From the NCBI GenBank assembly GCA_017507285.1, contig JAFWBF010000060.1:1-9071 (forward strand): a DNA stretch of 9,071 nucleotides, read 5' to 3'. The DNA comes from Bacteroidales bacterium. Lineage in GTDB: Bacteria; Bacteroidota; Bacteroidia; Bacteroidales; P3. The notes beneath the pieces are model-generated. The model was not told the origin of the DNA. It searched no databases and saw only the letters and a program-made list of their open reading frames with translations. The translations under genes and the position numbers were made by a program. Shown piece after piece: positions 1 through 5,794 of the stretch (position 1 is the stretch's first letter; each line of letters starts with the position of its first letter).

Positions 1-543
1 CTTATACGTCTTGGAACATCCGGAGCCTTGCATGCCGAGGTGCCGGTAGGTAGCATAGTGGCTTCGGAATATGCCTTGGGATTGGATGGTCTGTTAAACT
101 TTTACAAGTACGACAGCTGTGTGTTTGAAGAGGAGATGGTTGAAGCTTTTTGCAACCATGCACTTTTGCCTCAATGTTTTGCTCAACCATATATAGCCAA
201 GGGCGACAATGAATTGATGAAAGAACTTGCTTTCGATTGTTATAGGGGAATAACGGCTACTGCTCCGGGTTTTTATGCTCCGCAGGGGCGGCAGGTAAGG
301 TTAGAAACCACTATTACAGACATCAATGGGGTACTTAAATCATTTAATTACAAAGGCAATAAGATTATGAACTTCGAGATGGAGACATCGGCAATATACG
401 GCCTATCGAAATTACTTGGGCATAGAGCACTGACGATGTGTTTGATTATAGCCAATCGCGAAAGTGGTACTTTCCTCAACGACTATAGGTCTCGAATGGC
501 AAACCTTATTGAACAAACTTTGGATAGGATAAGCCAAATATAA
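1..543 (+). CDS. udp: Uridine phosphorylase, 5'-truncated by window edge
   Basis: This is the C-terminal 180 residues of a cytoplasmic nucleoside phosphorylase that splits uridine into uracil and ribose-1-phosphate in pyrimidine salvage. The reading frame is open from base 1, and the first residues, LIRLGTSGALHAEVPVGS, form the phosphate-binding R-x-GT-S/T-G motif (Arg91 region of E. coli Udp). At fragment residues 90-98, FYAPQGR matches FYPGQER of E. coli Udp, so the uracil-reading Gln166 and Arg168 are both kept (here Gln96 and Arg98). This favours uridine over purine nucleosides. NFEMETSAIYG near residue 125 is the ribose-binding Met-Glu motif. Roughly 90 or more N-terminal residues lie outside the window. 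The gene ends 24 bp before a hairpin terminator and converges on the minus-strand operon. Family assignment is firm; the pyrimidine specificity is inferred from the conserved residues. Confidence 0.92.
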   Translation, partial: LIRLGTSGALHAEVPVGSIVASEYALGLDGLLNFYKYDSCVFEEEMVEAFCNHALLPQCFAQPYIAKGDNELMKELAFDCYRGITATAPGFYAPQGRQVRLETTITDINGVLKSFNYKGNKIMNFEMETSAIYGLSKLLGHRALTMCLIIANRESGTFLNDYRSRMANLIEQTLDRISQI

Positions 544-566
544 CAATAAACAGTTATTATTGTCTC

Positions 567-603
567 AAAAAAACAGTTTACCAAATAGGTAAACTGTTTT
601 TTT
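567..603. terminator. Bidirectional intrinsic terminator
   Basis: A perfect 16-bp inverted repeat (arms 567-582 and 588-603, core AAACAGTTTACC / GGTAAACTGTTT) surrounds a 5-nt AAATA loop. The stem's own A-run and T-run give a U-tract in either direction. It lies between the stop codon of the + strand uridine phosphorylase and the stop codon of the last gene of the minus-strand operon, so it can serve both convergent transcripts. Confidence 0.92.
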
Positions 604-624
604 GTGGTTTATTGTTGTATCTTA

Positions 625-1026
625 TTAATGTAAACATTTATGAAACGAGAGGGGTAGGAAGATATTTTCCATAGGTAGGGCTTCTTTAAACAGAGGAGCA
701 ATCTCTTCATCTGCAAAACCAGCTATACCACATCCTATACGTGTTACCAAAAACTTATATTCGGGATTGCTTTTTGCAAAAGCAATAAAATCATCCACGT
801 ATGGTCTTATAGCATCAACACTGCCGTGCATTGTGGGTATTGCATAGGACTTTCCTTGAAAACCGACACCTTGACCCCATATAGCACCAAAACTGTCGTA
901 GGCTATTCGATCTGCACCTCCGGCGTGTATACCATCCAAATTGCTACCAAAAACAAAAACCTCGTTATCCGAAAGCTTGGAGATGAAATTGGGTGTTACA
1001 CGAGAGTAGATGTTATTGCTCATCAT
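625..1026 (-). CDS. Small A1S_2505-like protein with macro-domain-like motifs
   Basis: This 133-residue soluble protein has no signal peptide or membrane segment. Its landmarks are VFVFGSNLDGIHAGGA at residues 23-38, FGAIWGQGVGFQGKSYAIPT at 46-65 and FLVTRIGCGIAGFADEEIAP at 92-111. From memory, this pattern matches a family annotated as A1S_2505-type phage non-structural protein, found in phages and in bacterial chromosomes. The G-rich nucleotide-loop-like segment and the late RIGCG-hydrophobic-GF plus acidic helix resemble the ADP-ribose-binding loops of macro domains; this fold relationship is my inference. No enzymatic activity is known to me. The gene is last in the minus-strand operon. 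Its ATGATG start lies inside the final codons of aguB (14-bp overlap), which suggests translational coupling. Either of the two adjacent ATGs (1026 or 1023) could be used. No insertion or prophage genes accompany it. Confidence 0.85.
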   Translation of the reverse strand: MMSNNIYSRVTPNFISKLSDNEVFVFGSNLDGIHAGGADRIAYDSFGAIWGQGVGFQGKSYAIPTMHGSVDAIRPYVDDFIAFAKSNPEYKFLVTRIGCGIAGFADEEIAPLFKEALPMENIFLPLSFHKCLH

Positions 1027-1891
1027 CGAGGAAGCGTTTTAGTATAGGTTGATAGCTGTCGATACGTCTGTCGCGGAAATAAGGCCAATGACGACGATAG
1101 GAATCGTTTTCGGCCAAGTCAAGTTCTTCTACATGTAATGCTTCTTCCAAATGTGGAGCCATGTACTTCAAAGCACCGAAAGCGTTGGTGATAAATGAGC
1201 CACCCCAAAACTGCATGTCGCCTTCCATACCTGTACGATTGACCGATACTACGGGCAATCCGTTGGCTACAGAGTGGGCACGTTGTATAGTTTGCCATGC
1301 GTTGTACTGCTCTACGTTGGTGTCGCAGTCTTGGCTTGTGGCCCAACCTATGGCTGTGGGGTAGAATAGTATGTCGGCACCTTTCATGGCGGTTATACGT
1401 GCTGCTTCGGGGTACCATTGATCCCAGCAGATAAGCACCCCGATGGTGGCATATTTTGTATGGAACACCTTGTAGCCTAAGTCGCCGGGAGTGAAATAAA
1501 ACTTTTCATAATATCCCGGGTCGTCGGGAATATGCATTTTGCGATATTTGCCCAAATAGCTGCCATCGGCATCTATAACGGCTGCCGTATTGTGGTACAA
1601 CCCTTCGGCACGCTTTTCGAAAAGCGATGCAACTATAACGATGTTCAATTCTTTGGCCAAATCTGAGAATAGCTCAGTGGTAGGTCCCGGAATGGTTTCG
1701 GCAAGGGCAAAGTTGTCGTAATCTTCTACATCGCAGAAGTATAGTGAAGCAAATAACTCCTGCAAACATATTATCTGAGCACCACCTTCTGCCAGCTCTC
1801 TAATCTTGGCTACGGCTTTATTGATATTTGTTTGTTTATCTTTCTCACATTTCAGTTGGGCTATCCCCACCTTTACTTTTCTATTATTCAT
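1013..1891 (-). CDS. aguB: N-carbamoylputrescine amidase (nitrilase superfamily)
   Basis: This 292-residue cytoplasmic enzyme hydrolyses N-carbamoylputrescine to putrescine, CO2 and ammonia, the last step of the agmatine route of polyamine synthesis. The nitrilase-fold triad is visible: Glu45 in QELFASLYFC, Lys118 in GKYRKMHIPDDPGY and Cys155 in GVLICWDQWYPEAAR. The segments YEKFYFTPGDLGYKV and ILFYPTAIGW, and the late SVNRTG, follow the AguB/plant CPA subfamily closely, and the length is typical. The partner enzyme AguA (agmatine deiminase), often adjacent in other genomes, is absent here. The gene instead follows a sugar transporter by 26 bp, and its last codons overlap the start of the next gene. 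The start at 1891 has no Shine-Dalgarno sequence but gives a correct family N-terminus (KVKVGIAQLKC). The family is certain; the exact substrate is strongly suggested rather than proven. Confidence 0.93.
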   Translation of the reverse strand: MNNRKVKVGIAQLKCEKDKQTNINKAVAKIRELAEGGAQIICLQELFASLYFCDVEDYDNFALAETIPGPTTELFSDLAKELNIVIVASLFEKRAEGLYHNTAAVIDADGSYLGKYRKMHIPDDPGYYEKFYFTPGDLGYKVFHTKYATIGVLICWDQWYPEAARITAMKGADILFYPTAIGWATSQDCDTNVEQYNAWQTIQRAHSVANGLPVVSVNRTGMEGDMQFWGGSFITNAFGALKYMAPHLEEALHVEELDLAENDSYRRHWPYFRDRRIDSYQPILKRFLDDEQ

Positions 1892-1917
1892 ATTATATGT
1901 ATTTATTATTCTTAATG

Positions 1918-3087
1918 TTATTTCTTTTCCCTTATCTTAAACGATAAGAATATCAAATATGCTATTACTAGGCATAGTACCGACAAAGCACCGTTTTGGC
2001 TTCCGCCAAAGAGTGATGTGGCATAGGTCATTATAGGTGGCACAATGGCACCGCCTACTATACCGGTAACCATTAATCCCGATATCTCGTTGGCCTTGTC
2101 GGGACGAAGACGCATGGCCATCGAAAAAATAACCGAAAATATGCTAGAACATGTGTAGCCCATCAAACCTATGAATATCAATATCAGTATTCTTTCTTGT
2201 ACAAAAAATAGCGGAATCATGCATGCCAAAGCACCTATGATATGTATTTTGAAATATTTCATAGTGTCCATTTTGGCAAGCAAAGCTGCACCTACAAAAG
2301 CACCTATGGTACGACAGAAAAAATATACACTTGGAGCATAAGATACGCTTTGAATGTCGGTATACGATGTTGGATCCAATCCCAAACGTTCGAGCAATAA
2401 TTTTGTCGATACCATATTCACACCTACATCTATCCCTACTACAGCCACTATTCCAAGAAACAGCAATAATATACTTTTATCGTTAAGTAATGCAAAAGAA
2501 CTTGTTATAGAGGTGTTTTCGGCCTTTTCTTCGCATTCTACTTTGGTAAACAGTAGCCACACACCCGACAATAATACTACTGCGGCAAAGATAGGGAACA
2601 TATACTGCCAATTGCATAGTTGTGCTACAGCAAACGACACTATAAATGGACCTGAAAATGACGATACTGCTTTGATAACCTGTCCGATGGTAAGCGAACT
2701 AGTAAGCATTTCGCCTTTAACAAGGTTGGATACCAACGGATTGAGCGATACCTGCAATATGGTGTTGCCTATTCCCAAAAGGGCAAAAGCTATAAAGCAT
2801 GTGGTTATATTATAACTTATAAAAGGAATGATCATTCCTACGAGAGTTGTGGCCATGCTGAGCAATACTGTGTTTTTCCGACCAATACGGTTCATAAGTG
2901 ATGCCGATGGTATGGCCAATAAAAAGAACCACAAAAATACCATAGACGGCAAGAAACCTGACATTTGCTCCGATAGGTTGAAATCGACTTTGACATACTC
3001 TGTGGCAATCCCAACCACATCAACAAATCCCATTACAAAGAACCCAAAAAAGACGGGCAAAAGTGTAAGTATGTTTACTTTATTCAT
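1918..3087 (-). CDS. MFS sugar transporter, FucP/FHS-like
   Basis: This 389-residue inner-membrane protein has about twelve hydrophobic segments and is probably a proton-coupled sugar importer. The loop between helices 2 and 3 holds the MFS motif as NRIGRKN (66-72). ALLGIGNTILQVSLNPLVSN (102-121) corresponds to the G-x-G-x-LQ-x-x-x-NP signature of fucose/glucose/galactose permeases. NEISGLMVTGIVGGAIVPP (333-351) corresponds to the late GGAI-P motif of the same family. A hydrophilic stretch around 183-205 is the usual central cytoplasmic loop between the two six-helix halves. It lies 21 bp downstream of the ROK kinase gene and 26 bp upstream of aguB, consistent with one transcript. Pairing with a sugar kinase makes a hexose the likely substrate, but the sequence does not say which one. 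FucP-type transporters include L-fucose, glucose/galactose and GlcNAc carriers. Confidence 0.88.
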   Translation of the reverse strand: MNKVNILTLLPVFFGFFVMGFVDVVGIATEYVKVDFNLSEQMSGFLPSMVFLWFFLLAIPSASLMNRIGRKNTVLLSMATTLVGMIIPFISYNITTCFIAFALLGIGNTILQVSLNPLVSNLVKGEMLTSSLTIGQVIKAVSSFSGPFIVSFAVAQLCNWQYMFPIFAAVVLLSGVWLLFTKVECEEKAENTSITSSFALLNDKSILLLFLGIVAVVGIDVGVNMVSTKLLLERLGLDPTSYTDIQSVSYAPSVYFFCRTIGAFVGAALLAKMDTMKYFKIHIIGALACMIPLFFVQERILILIFIGLMGYTCSSIFSVIFSMAMRLRPDKANEISGLMVTGIVGGAIVPPIMTYATSLFGGSQNGALSVLCLVIAYLIFLSFKIREKK

Positions 3088-3108
3088 AATTTTATGTGTA
3101 TACTATTA

Positions 3109-4062
3109 TTATTTGTTTTTTAGCAATGCAGCAGCTCCAAGTATTGCCACATCATTGGCTTTGAGTTCAGATAGGCGTATATCCACAGTGCCCTTATAAA
3201 TATTAAGCAAATGCTCGTCAAATGATTTTTTGAGAGGGTCGACGAATACATTGCCGGCTTTCAAAGGTCCACCCATTAGGAATATAGCTTCGGGCGATGA
3301 GAATGTAACTGCATTGGCACAAGCCAATCCCAGCCAACGGCCGGTAAGTTCGAAAGTTTTCAGAGCCAAAGCATCGCCATTATTTGCCGCTTCGCCAATC
3401 ATTTGGCTTGTAAGTACTTCTTTGTCAACGTTGGCCAATACACCATTATATTCCGGCATTTCGTTGCGTAGTTCTAAGCAAGTTTGGCATATACCGCGTG
3501 CCGAAGTGTAGGCTTCCAAGCAACCTTTGCGTCCACACGAACATTGGCGACCGTCGGGGATAAGTATGCTGTGTCCCAACTCGCCTGCTGCACCGCCATG
3601 CCCATGCACAAGTTTGCCATCCACTACAAAACCACTGCCTACTCCGGTGCCTACAGTTACCATAAGGAAATGTTTCATTCCACGGCCACCACCGTAAACA
3701 AACTCGCCGTATGCGGCAGCATTGGCATCGTTGCTAAGCACCACCGGAACACCCAAACGGCTTTCCAACATTTCTTTAACTTTGATGTTTCCACCAAAAT
3801 GCAAGTTGGGAGCATTATCAATACAGCCCGTATAATAGTTGCCGTTGGGAGCTCCTATGCCCACACCTTCAATTTTTTTTATATTATTGTATGCCAATAA
3901 TTCACAAACCTTTTCGGCAATGGTATCCATATACACATTTATATCGTTGTGTTCGGCAGTCGAAAAATTGGTTCGTGCCACTATCGTGCCGTTCTCGTCC
4001 ACCAACCCTATATCGGTATTGGTACCACCCACATCAATACCAATCGAATATTGTTTTTCCAT
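3109..4062 (-). CDS. ROK-family sugar kinase (glucokinase-like)
   Basis: This 317-residue cytoplasmic ATP-dependent sugar kinase has a family-typical length. The N-terminal phosphate-binding motif is IGIDVGGTNTDIG (7-19), and the catalytic base is Asp112 in SNDANAAAYGE. A zinc-binding ROK signature runs from GELGH (160-164) through CSCGRKGCLE (174-183), giving one His and three Cys. MVTVGTGVGSG (134-144) is the second nucleotide-site motif. There is no N-terminal helix-turn-helix, so it is an enzyme and not a NagC/Mlc-type repressor. The frame is open for another 35 codons upstream, but that stretch contains the promoter and has no family similarity. I therefore start at the ATG at 4062, just before KQYSIGIDVGG. 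It is the first gene of the minus-strand operon and feeds the MFS gene next to it. The sugar (glucose, fructose, mannose or GlcNAc) cannot be read from the sequence. Confidence 0.92.
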   Translation of the reverse strand: MEKQYSIGIDVGGTNTDIGLVDENGTIVARTNFSTAEHNDINVYMDTIAEKVCELLAYNNIKKIEGVGIGAPNGNYYTGCIDNAPNLHFGGNIKVKEMLESRLGVPVVLSNDANAAAYGEFVYGGGRGMKHFLMVTVGTGVGSGFVVDGKLVHGHGGAAGELGHSILIPDGRQCSCGRKGCLEAYTSARGICQTCLELRNEMPEYNGVLANVDKEVLTSQMIGEAANNGDALALKTFELTGRWLGLACANAVTFSSPEAIFLMGGPLKAGNVFVDPLKKSFDEHLLNIYKGTVDIRLSELKANDVAILGAAALLKNK

Positions 4063-4096
4063 TTTTACGTTGTTTTTAGTTTCAAATATCGTTGTG

Positions 4097-4128
4097 CAAA
4101 GGTACATATTTTCCTCCAATCGAACAAA
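4097..4128 (-). promoter_or_regulatory. Bacteroidota-type promoter for the ROK-MFS-aguB operon
   Basis: Read on the minus strand, TTTG (4128-4125) is followed after 20 nt by TACCTTTG (4104-4097). This fits the Bacteroidota sigma factor consensus TTTG-N19-21-TAnnTTTG. Transcription would begin about 4090, giving a leader near 30 nt before the kinase ATG at 4062. This is also the main argument against the longer kinase ORF, which would translate through the promoter. Confidence 0.85.
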
Positions 4129-4210
4129 TTTTTTATTCCTATCCACAATGTTAGATGGATATTGCATTGAAATATAGATGTTTTTTGGCGTTGGGTAAAT
4201 CCATTTGAGG

Positions 4211-4253
4211 AAAATAAAAAGCCTCGAGAAGGAGATTTATCTGCCTCCCGAGG
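4211..4253 (-). terminator. Orphan intrinsic terminator hairpin, minus strand
   Basis: On the minus strand the arms CCTCGGGAGGCAGAT and ATCTCCTTCTCGAGG pair at 14 of 15 positions (three G-U, one C-C mismatch; the innermost pair probably opens to a TAAA tetraloop). They are followed by CTTTTTATTTT at 4221-4211. That is the form of an intrinsic terminator. The + strand side lacks a T-run. No annotated gene ends here: the kinase operon starts downstream of it. It could end an unannotated small RNA, or be a relic. Confidence 0.6.
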
Positions 4254-4265
4254 TAGTTGAAACTG

Positions 4266-4303
4266 CATCACGAGGGAAATTCAACTACATCATGAGGGAA
4301 ATT
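4266..4303. repeat. Two-copy degenerate 22-bp tandem repeat
   Basis: The units CATCACGAGGGAAATT (4266-4281) and CATCATGAGGGAAATT (4288-4303) differ at one base and are spaced 22 bp apart. On the minus strand the order is TTTCCCTCATGATGTAGTTGAA, given here only as the unit pattern TTTCCCTC-RTGATGYAGTT, and it continues into a related third piece inside the terminator hairpin. An inverted 9-bp repeat, GTAGTTGAA (4253-4261) and TTCAACTAC (4280-4288), overlaps it, so the RNA could fold. Function is unknown. Confidence 0.65.
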
Positions 4304-4394
4304 TTACTCTAAAACCGGCATCATTTTTGTATCCATACATAATTTTCGTCACGGTATATTATCAATCCATTTATACCCTATCATTATCGCAACG

Positions 4395-4406
4395 ATGGTA
4401 TACCAT
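4395..4406. promoter_or_regulatory. 12-bp perfect palindrome, possible operator
   Basis: ATGGTATACCAT is a perfect palindrome. The same GGTATA core appears twice nearby, at 4353-4358 and inverted at 4372-4377. It sits 85 bp upstream of the pepE -33 box and about 270 bp from the kinase promoter. Repeated half-sites suggest a binding site, but no regulator gene lies in the window and the assignment is speculative. Confidence 0.3.
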
Positions 4407-4490
4407 TAATTTGATATATCCATAGAGTTGATTTGACGCGGCAGAAAGGTATGGAAAACTTTTTTTTGAGATAAAATTTAAGAGCAAAGG

Positions 4491-4521
4491 TTTGGCATTC
4501 GCAAAAAAAGTTGTATCTTTG
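4491..4521 (+). promoter_or_regulatory. Bacteroidota-type promoter for pepE
   Basis: TTTG (4491-4494) is followed after 19 nt by TATCTTTG (4514-4521), matching the Bacteroidota -33/-7 consensus exactly. Transcription would start near 4528, leaving a leader of about 27 nt before the ATG at 4555. Confidence 0.88.
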
Positions 4522-4554
4522 TACCATATTTATAAACGTAAAAACTCCGAAATA

Positions 4555-5298
4555 ATGAACAGAAAACTATTGTTAATAAGCAATTCGACCAATAGAGGCG
4601 AAGCATATTTGGATTGGCCAAAAAGCCAGATTAGCGAATTTCTTACACGTCATAGCGTTAAAAAAGTACTATTTGTACCCTTTGCCGGCGTAAGCCTCAG
4701 CCCCGATGGATTGGAAGCATCCTATAATGCCTACGAAACCAAAGTGAAAGCCGTTTTCAACGCATTGGGATTCGAACTTAGCAGTATACACCACGAAGTC
4801 GATCCTGTGGCAGCAGTAGAAGCAGCCGAATGTGTGGCTGTAGGTGGCGGAAATACCTTTCATTTGGTAAAAGAGCTTCATCGTCAAAAACTTATGGGTG
4901 CTATAAGCAAGCGAGCTATGGGCGGTATGCCATACATGGGATGGAGTGCAGGCAGCAATGTGGCCGGTCCAACATTATGCACCACCAACGATATGCCTAT
5001 AGTAGAACCCGAAAGTTTCCGTTGTATGAACTTGGTGCCTTTCCAAATAAACCCTCATTACACCGACTTTTTCGATCCCAAACATGGCGGCGAAACTCGC
5101 GACGACCGTTTGAAAGAATACATTATGGTGAACCCCAATATGTATGTGGCCGGCATAAGAGAAGCCACTTCGCTATTGCTTGAAAACGGAAAACTATCTT
5201 TGATAGGTCGTCCAAACAAAATGAAAGTATTCAAAGAAAAAATTGAAAACACCAAAGAGTACGACCTTGGCGAAGATATTAATTTCTTGATGAAATAA
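4555..5298 (+). CDS. pepE: Peptidase E (Asp-Xaa dipeptidase, family S51)
   Basis: This 247-residue cytoplasmic serine peptidase removes N-terminal aspartate from small peptides. The nucleophile is Ser131 in MGWSAGSNVAGPT. Asp146 in TTNDMPIVEP and His168 in INPHYTDFF complete the set. Each is exactly 11 residues beyond Ser120, Asp135 and His157 of Salmonella PepE, so the catalytic core aligns without gaps. AVGGGNTFHLV (95-105) is the conserved glycine loop of the family. The frame is open for 21 more codons upstream (from 4492), but these overlap the promoter and the expected transcription start near 4528. I therefore start at the ATG at 4555, directly before NRKLLLISNST. It is a single-gene unit with its own promoter and terminator, divergent from the kinase operon. 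Identification is confident. Confidence 0.94.
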   Translation: MNRKLLLISNSTNRGEAYLDWPKSQISEFLTRHSVKKVLFVPFAGVSLSPDGLEASYNAYETKVKAVFNALGFELSSIHHEVDPVAAVEAAECVAVGGGNTFHLVKELHRQKLMGAISKRAMGGMPYMGWSAGSNVAGPTLCTTNDMPIVEPESFRCMNLVPFQINPHYTDFFDPKHGGETRDDRLKEYIMVNPNMYVAGIREATSLLLENGKLSLIGRPNKMKVFKEKIENTKEYDLGEDINFLMK

Positions 5299-5327
5299 AA
5301 TTTGTTATTGTTCGAATATTTACAACG

Positions 5328-5360
5328 AAAAAGACAGCATTATTTATGCTGTCTTTTTTT
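5328..5360 (+). terminator. Intrinsic terminator after pepE
   Basis: A perfect 13-bp stem (AAAAAGACAGCAT at 5328-5340 and its complement at 5346-5358) with loop TATTT ends in a seven-T run. It lies 29 bp past the pepE stop codon. Confidence 0.93.
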
Positions 5361-5417
5361 GTATTTTTTGGGGGCTAATTTGGGTAAAAAACTACATTGA
5401 TGAGAAAAAAATAGGGC

Positions 5418-5431
5418 AAAAATGCATTTTT
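5418..5431. repeat. 14-bp AT-rich palindrome between pepE and tRNA-Ser
   Basis: AAAAATGCATTTTT is a perfect palindrome, and GGG (5414-5416) and CCC (5434-5436) flank it almost symmetrically, extending the dyad to about 23 bp. It lies about 80 bp upstream of the tRNA promoter. It may be a protein-binding site or simply AT-rich sequence; nothing else is visible between 5361 and 5511. Confidence 0.35.
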
Positions 5432-5511
5432 ATCCCGAAAATAGGCTAAAAATAAATGTGCAGAATAACAGACTGTTGCATGAAAGAGGATAAAAAAAAA
5501 TGAAATAAATT

Positions 5512-5541
5512 TTTGCAATTGAAAAATAAGTTGTACTTTTG
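5512..5541 (+). promoter_or_regulatory. Promoter of tRNA-Ser
   Basis: TTTG (5512-5515) and TACTTTTG (5534-5541) are separated by 18 nt, a slightly short spacing of the Bacteroidota promoter. Transcription would start near 5548, about 6 nt before the mature tRNA 5' end. Confidence 0.78.
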
Positions 5542-5553
5542 CACCTCGAAAAT

Positions 5554-5640
5554 GGAGAGATGCCGGAGTGGTCGAACGGGGCGGTCTCGAAAACCGTTGA
5601 CCGCATTTGCGGTCCAAGGGTTCGAATCCCTTTATCTCCG
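5554..5640 (+). tRNA. tRNA-Ser(CGA)
   Basis: The 87-nt gene folds as a class II tRNA reading UCG codons. The anticodon arm is GCGGT-CTCGAAA-ACCGT with anticodon CGA. The long variable arm TGACCGC-ATTT-GCGGTCC is typical of serine tRNAs. The T arm is AAGGG-TTCGAAT-CCCTT. The acceptor stem GGAGAGA / TATCTCC pairs except for a G6-A67 mismatch, and the discriminator base is G, as expected for serine. The CCA end is not encoded (CCG follows), so it would be added after transcription. It has its own promoter and terminator and no adjacent integrase or duplicated 3' end that would mark an integration site. Confidence 0.95.
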
Positions 5641-5646
5641 CCGGCT

Positions 5647-5678
5647 AAAAGGATACAAGGATTTGTGTCCTTTTTTTT
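5647..5678 (+). terminator. Intrinsic terminator after tRNA-Ser
   Basis: AAAAGGATACAA (5647-5658) pairs with TTGTGTCCTTTT (5663-5674) over 12 bp with one G-U pair and a GGAT loop, followed by an eight-T run from 5671. It begins 6 nt after the tRNA. Confidence 0.9.
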
Positions 5679-5750
5679 GTTTGATGATAAAAATAAATAC
5701 GTATAATTCTTAAATATTTATAGGATACTGTTTTAATGTAAGAAAAAACG

Positions 5751-5758
5751 TATCTTTG
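5751..5758 (+). promoter_or_regulatory. Probable -7 element of the T9SS cargo gene
   Basis: TATCTTTG followed by CACC is an exact Bacteroidota -7 box, the same core as at pepE. The -33 region is weak: only a CTGTTTT stretch is seen near 5729-5734, at a short spacing. The leader to the ATG at 5795 would be about 30 nt. Confidence 0.65.
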
Positions 5759-5794
5759 CACCTTAATTTGTTAATGTGGTAAAATGTTATTAAG

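Larger units (their letters stand above)
4063..4554. other. 492-bp intergenic region between divergent genes
   Basis: No convincing protein gene is visible here. From left to right it holds the kinase promoter (4097-4128), an A/T-rich stretch, an orphan minus-strand terminator hairpin (4211-4253), a degenerate tandem repeat (4266-4303), GGTATA half-sites and a 12-bp palindrome (4353-4406), and the pepE promoter (4491-4521). It is larger than needed for two simple divergent promoters, so a small RNA or decayed gene is possible. Confidence 0.6.

Noticed and set aside
2354..2815. 153-codon + strand ORF opposite the MFS gene
   Set aside because: It is a frame shadow: the minus-strand frame has a full transporter with family motifs, while this one has none.
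3109..4062. ROK protein as a NagC/Mlc-type transcription repressor
   Set aside because: The N-terminus begins directly with the phosphate-binding motif and has no helix-turn-helix, and the catalytic Asp112 is present.
4063..4167. 35-codon N-terminal extension of the ROK kinase
   Set aside because: It would place the start upstream of a consensus promoter, and the added residues have no family similarity; the ATG at 4062 gives the normal ROK N-terminus.
4065..4271. 68-codon minus-strand ORF starting MMQFQLPREADKSP
   Set aside because: It runs through the orphan terminator hairpin and the kinase promoter, its start lies in the tandem repeat, and its composition resembles no protein family I know.
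4266..4303. Possible CRISPR array
   Set aside because: Only two 16-bp units with 6-bp spacing, no spacer-sized gaps and no cas genes; it is a short tandem repeat.
4492..4554. 21-codon N-terminal extension of peptidase E
   Set aside because: It starts inside the -33 box and spans the -7 box; the ATG at 4555 gives the family's normal start.
5554..5678. tRNA-Ser as an integration site for a mobile element
   Set aside because: No integrase, no duplicated tRNA 3' end and no element-like genes occur downstream; the tRNA is followed by its own terminator and a chromosomal surface-protein gene.
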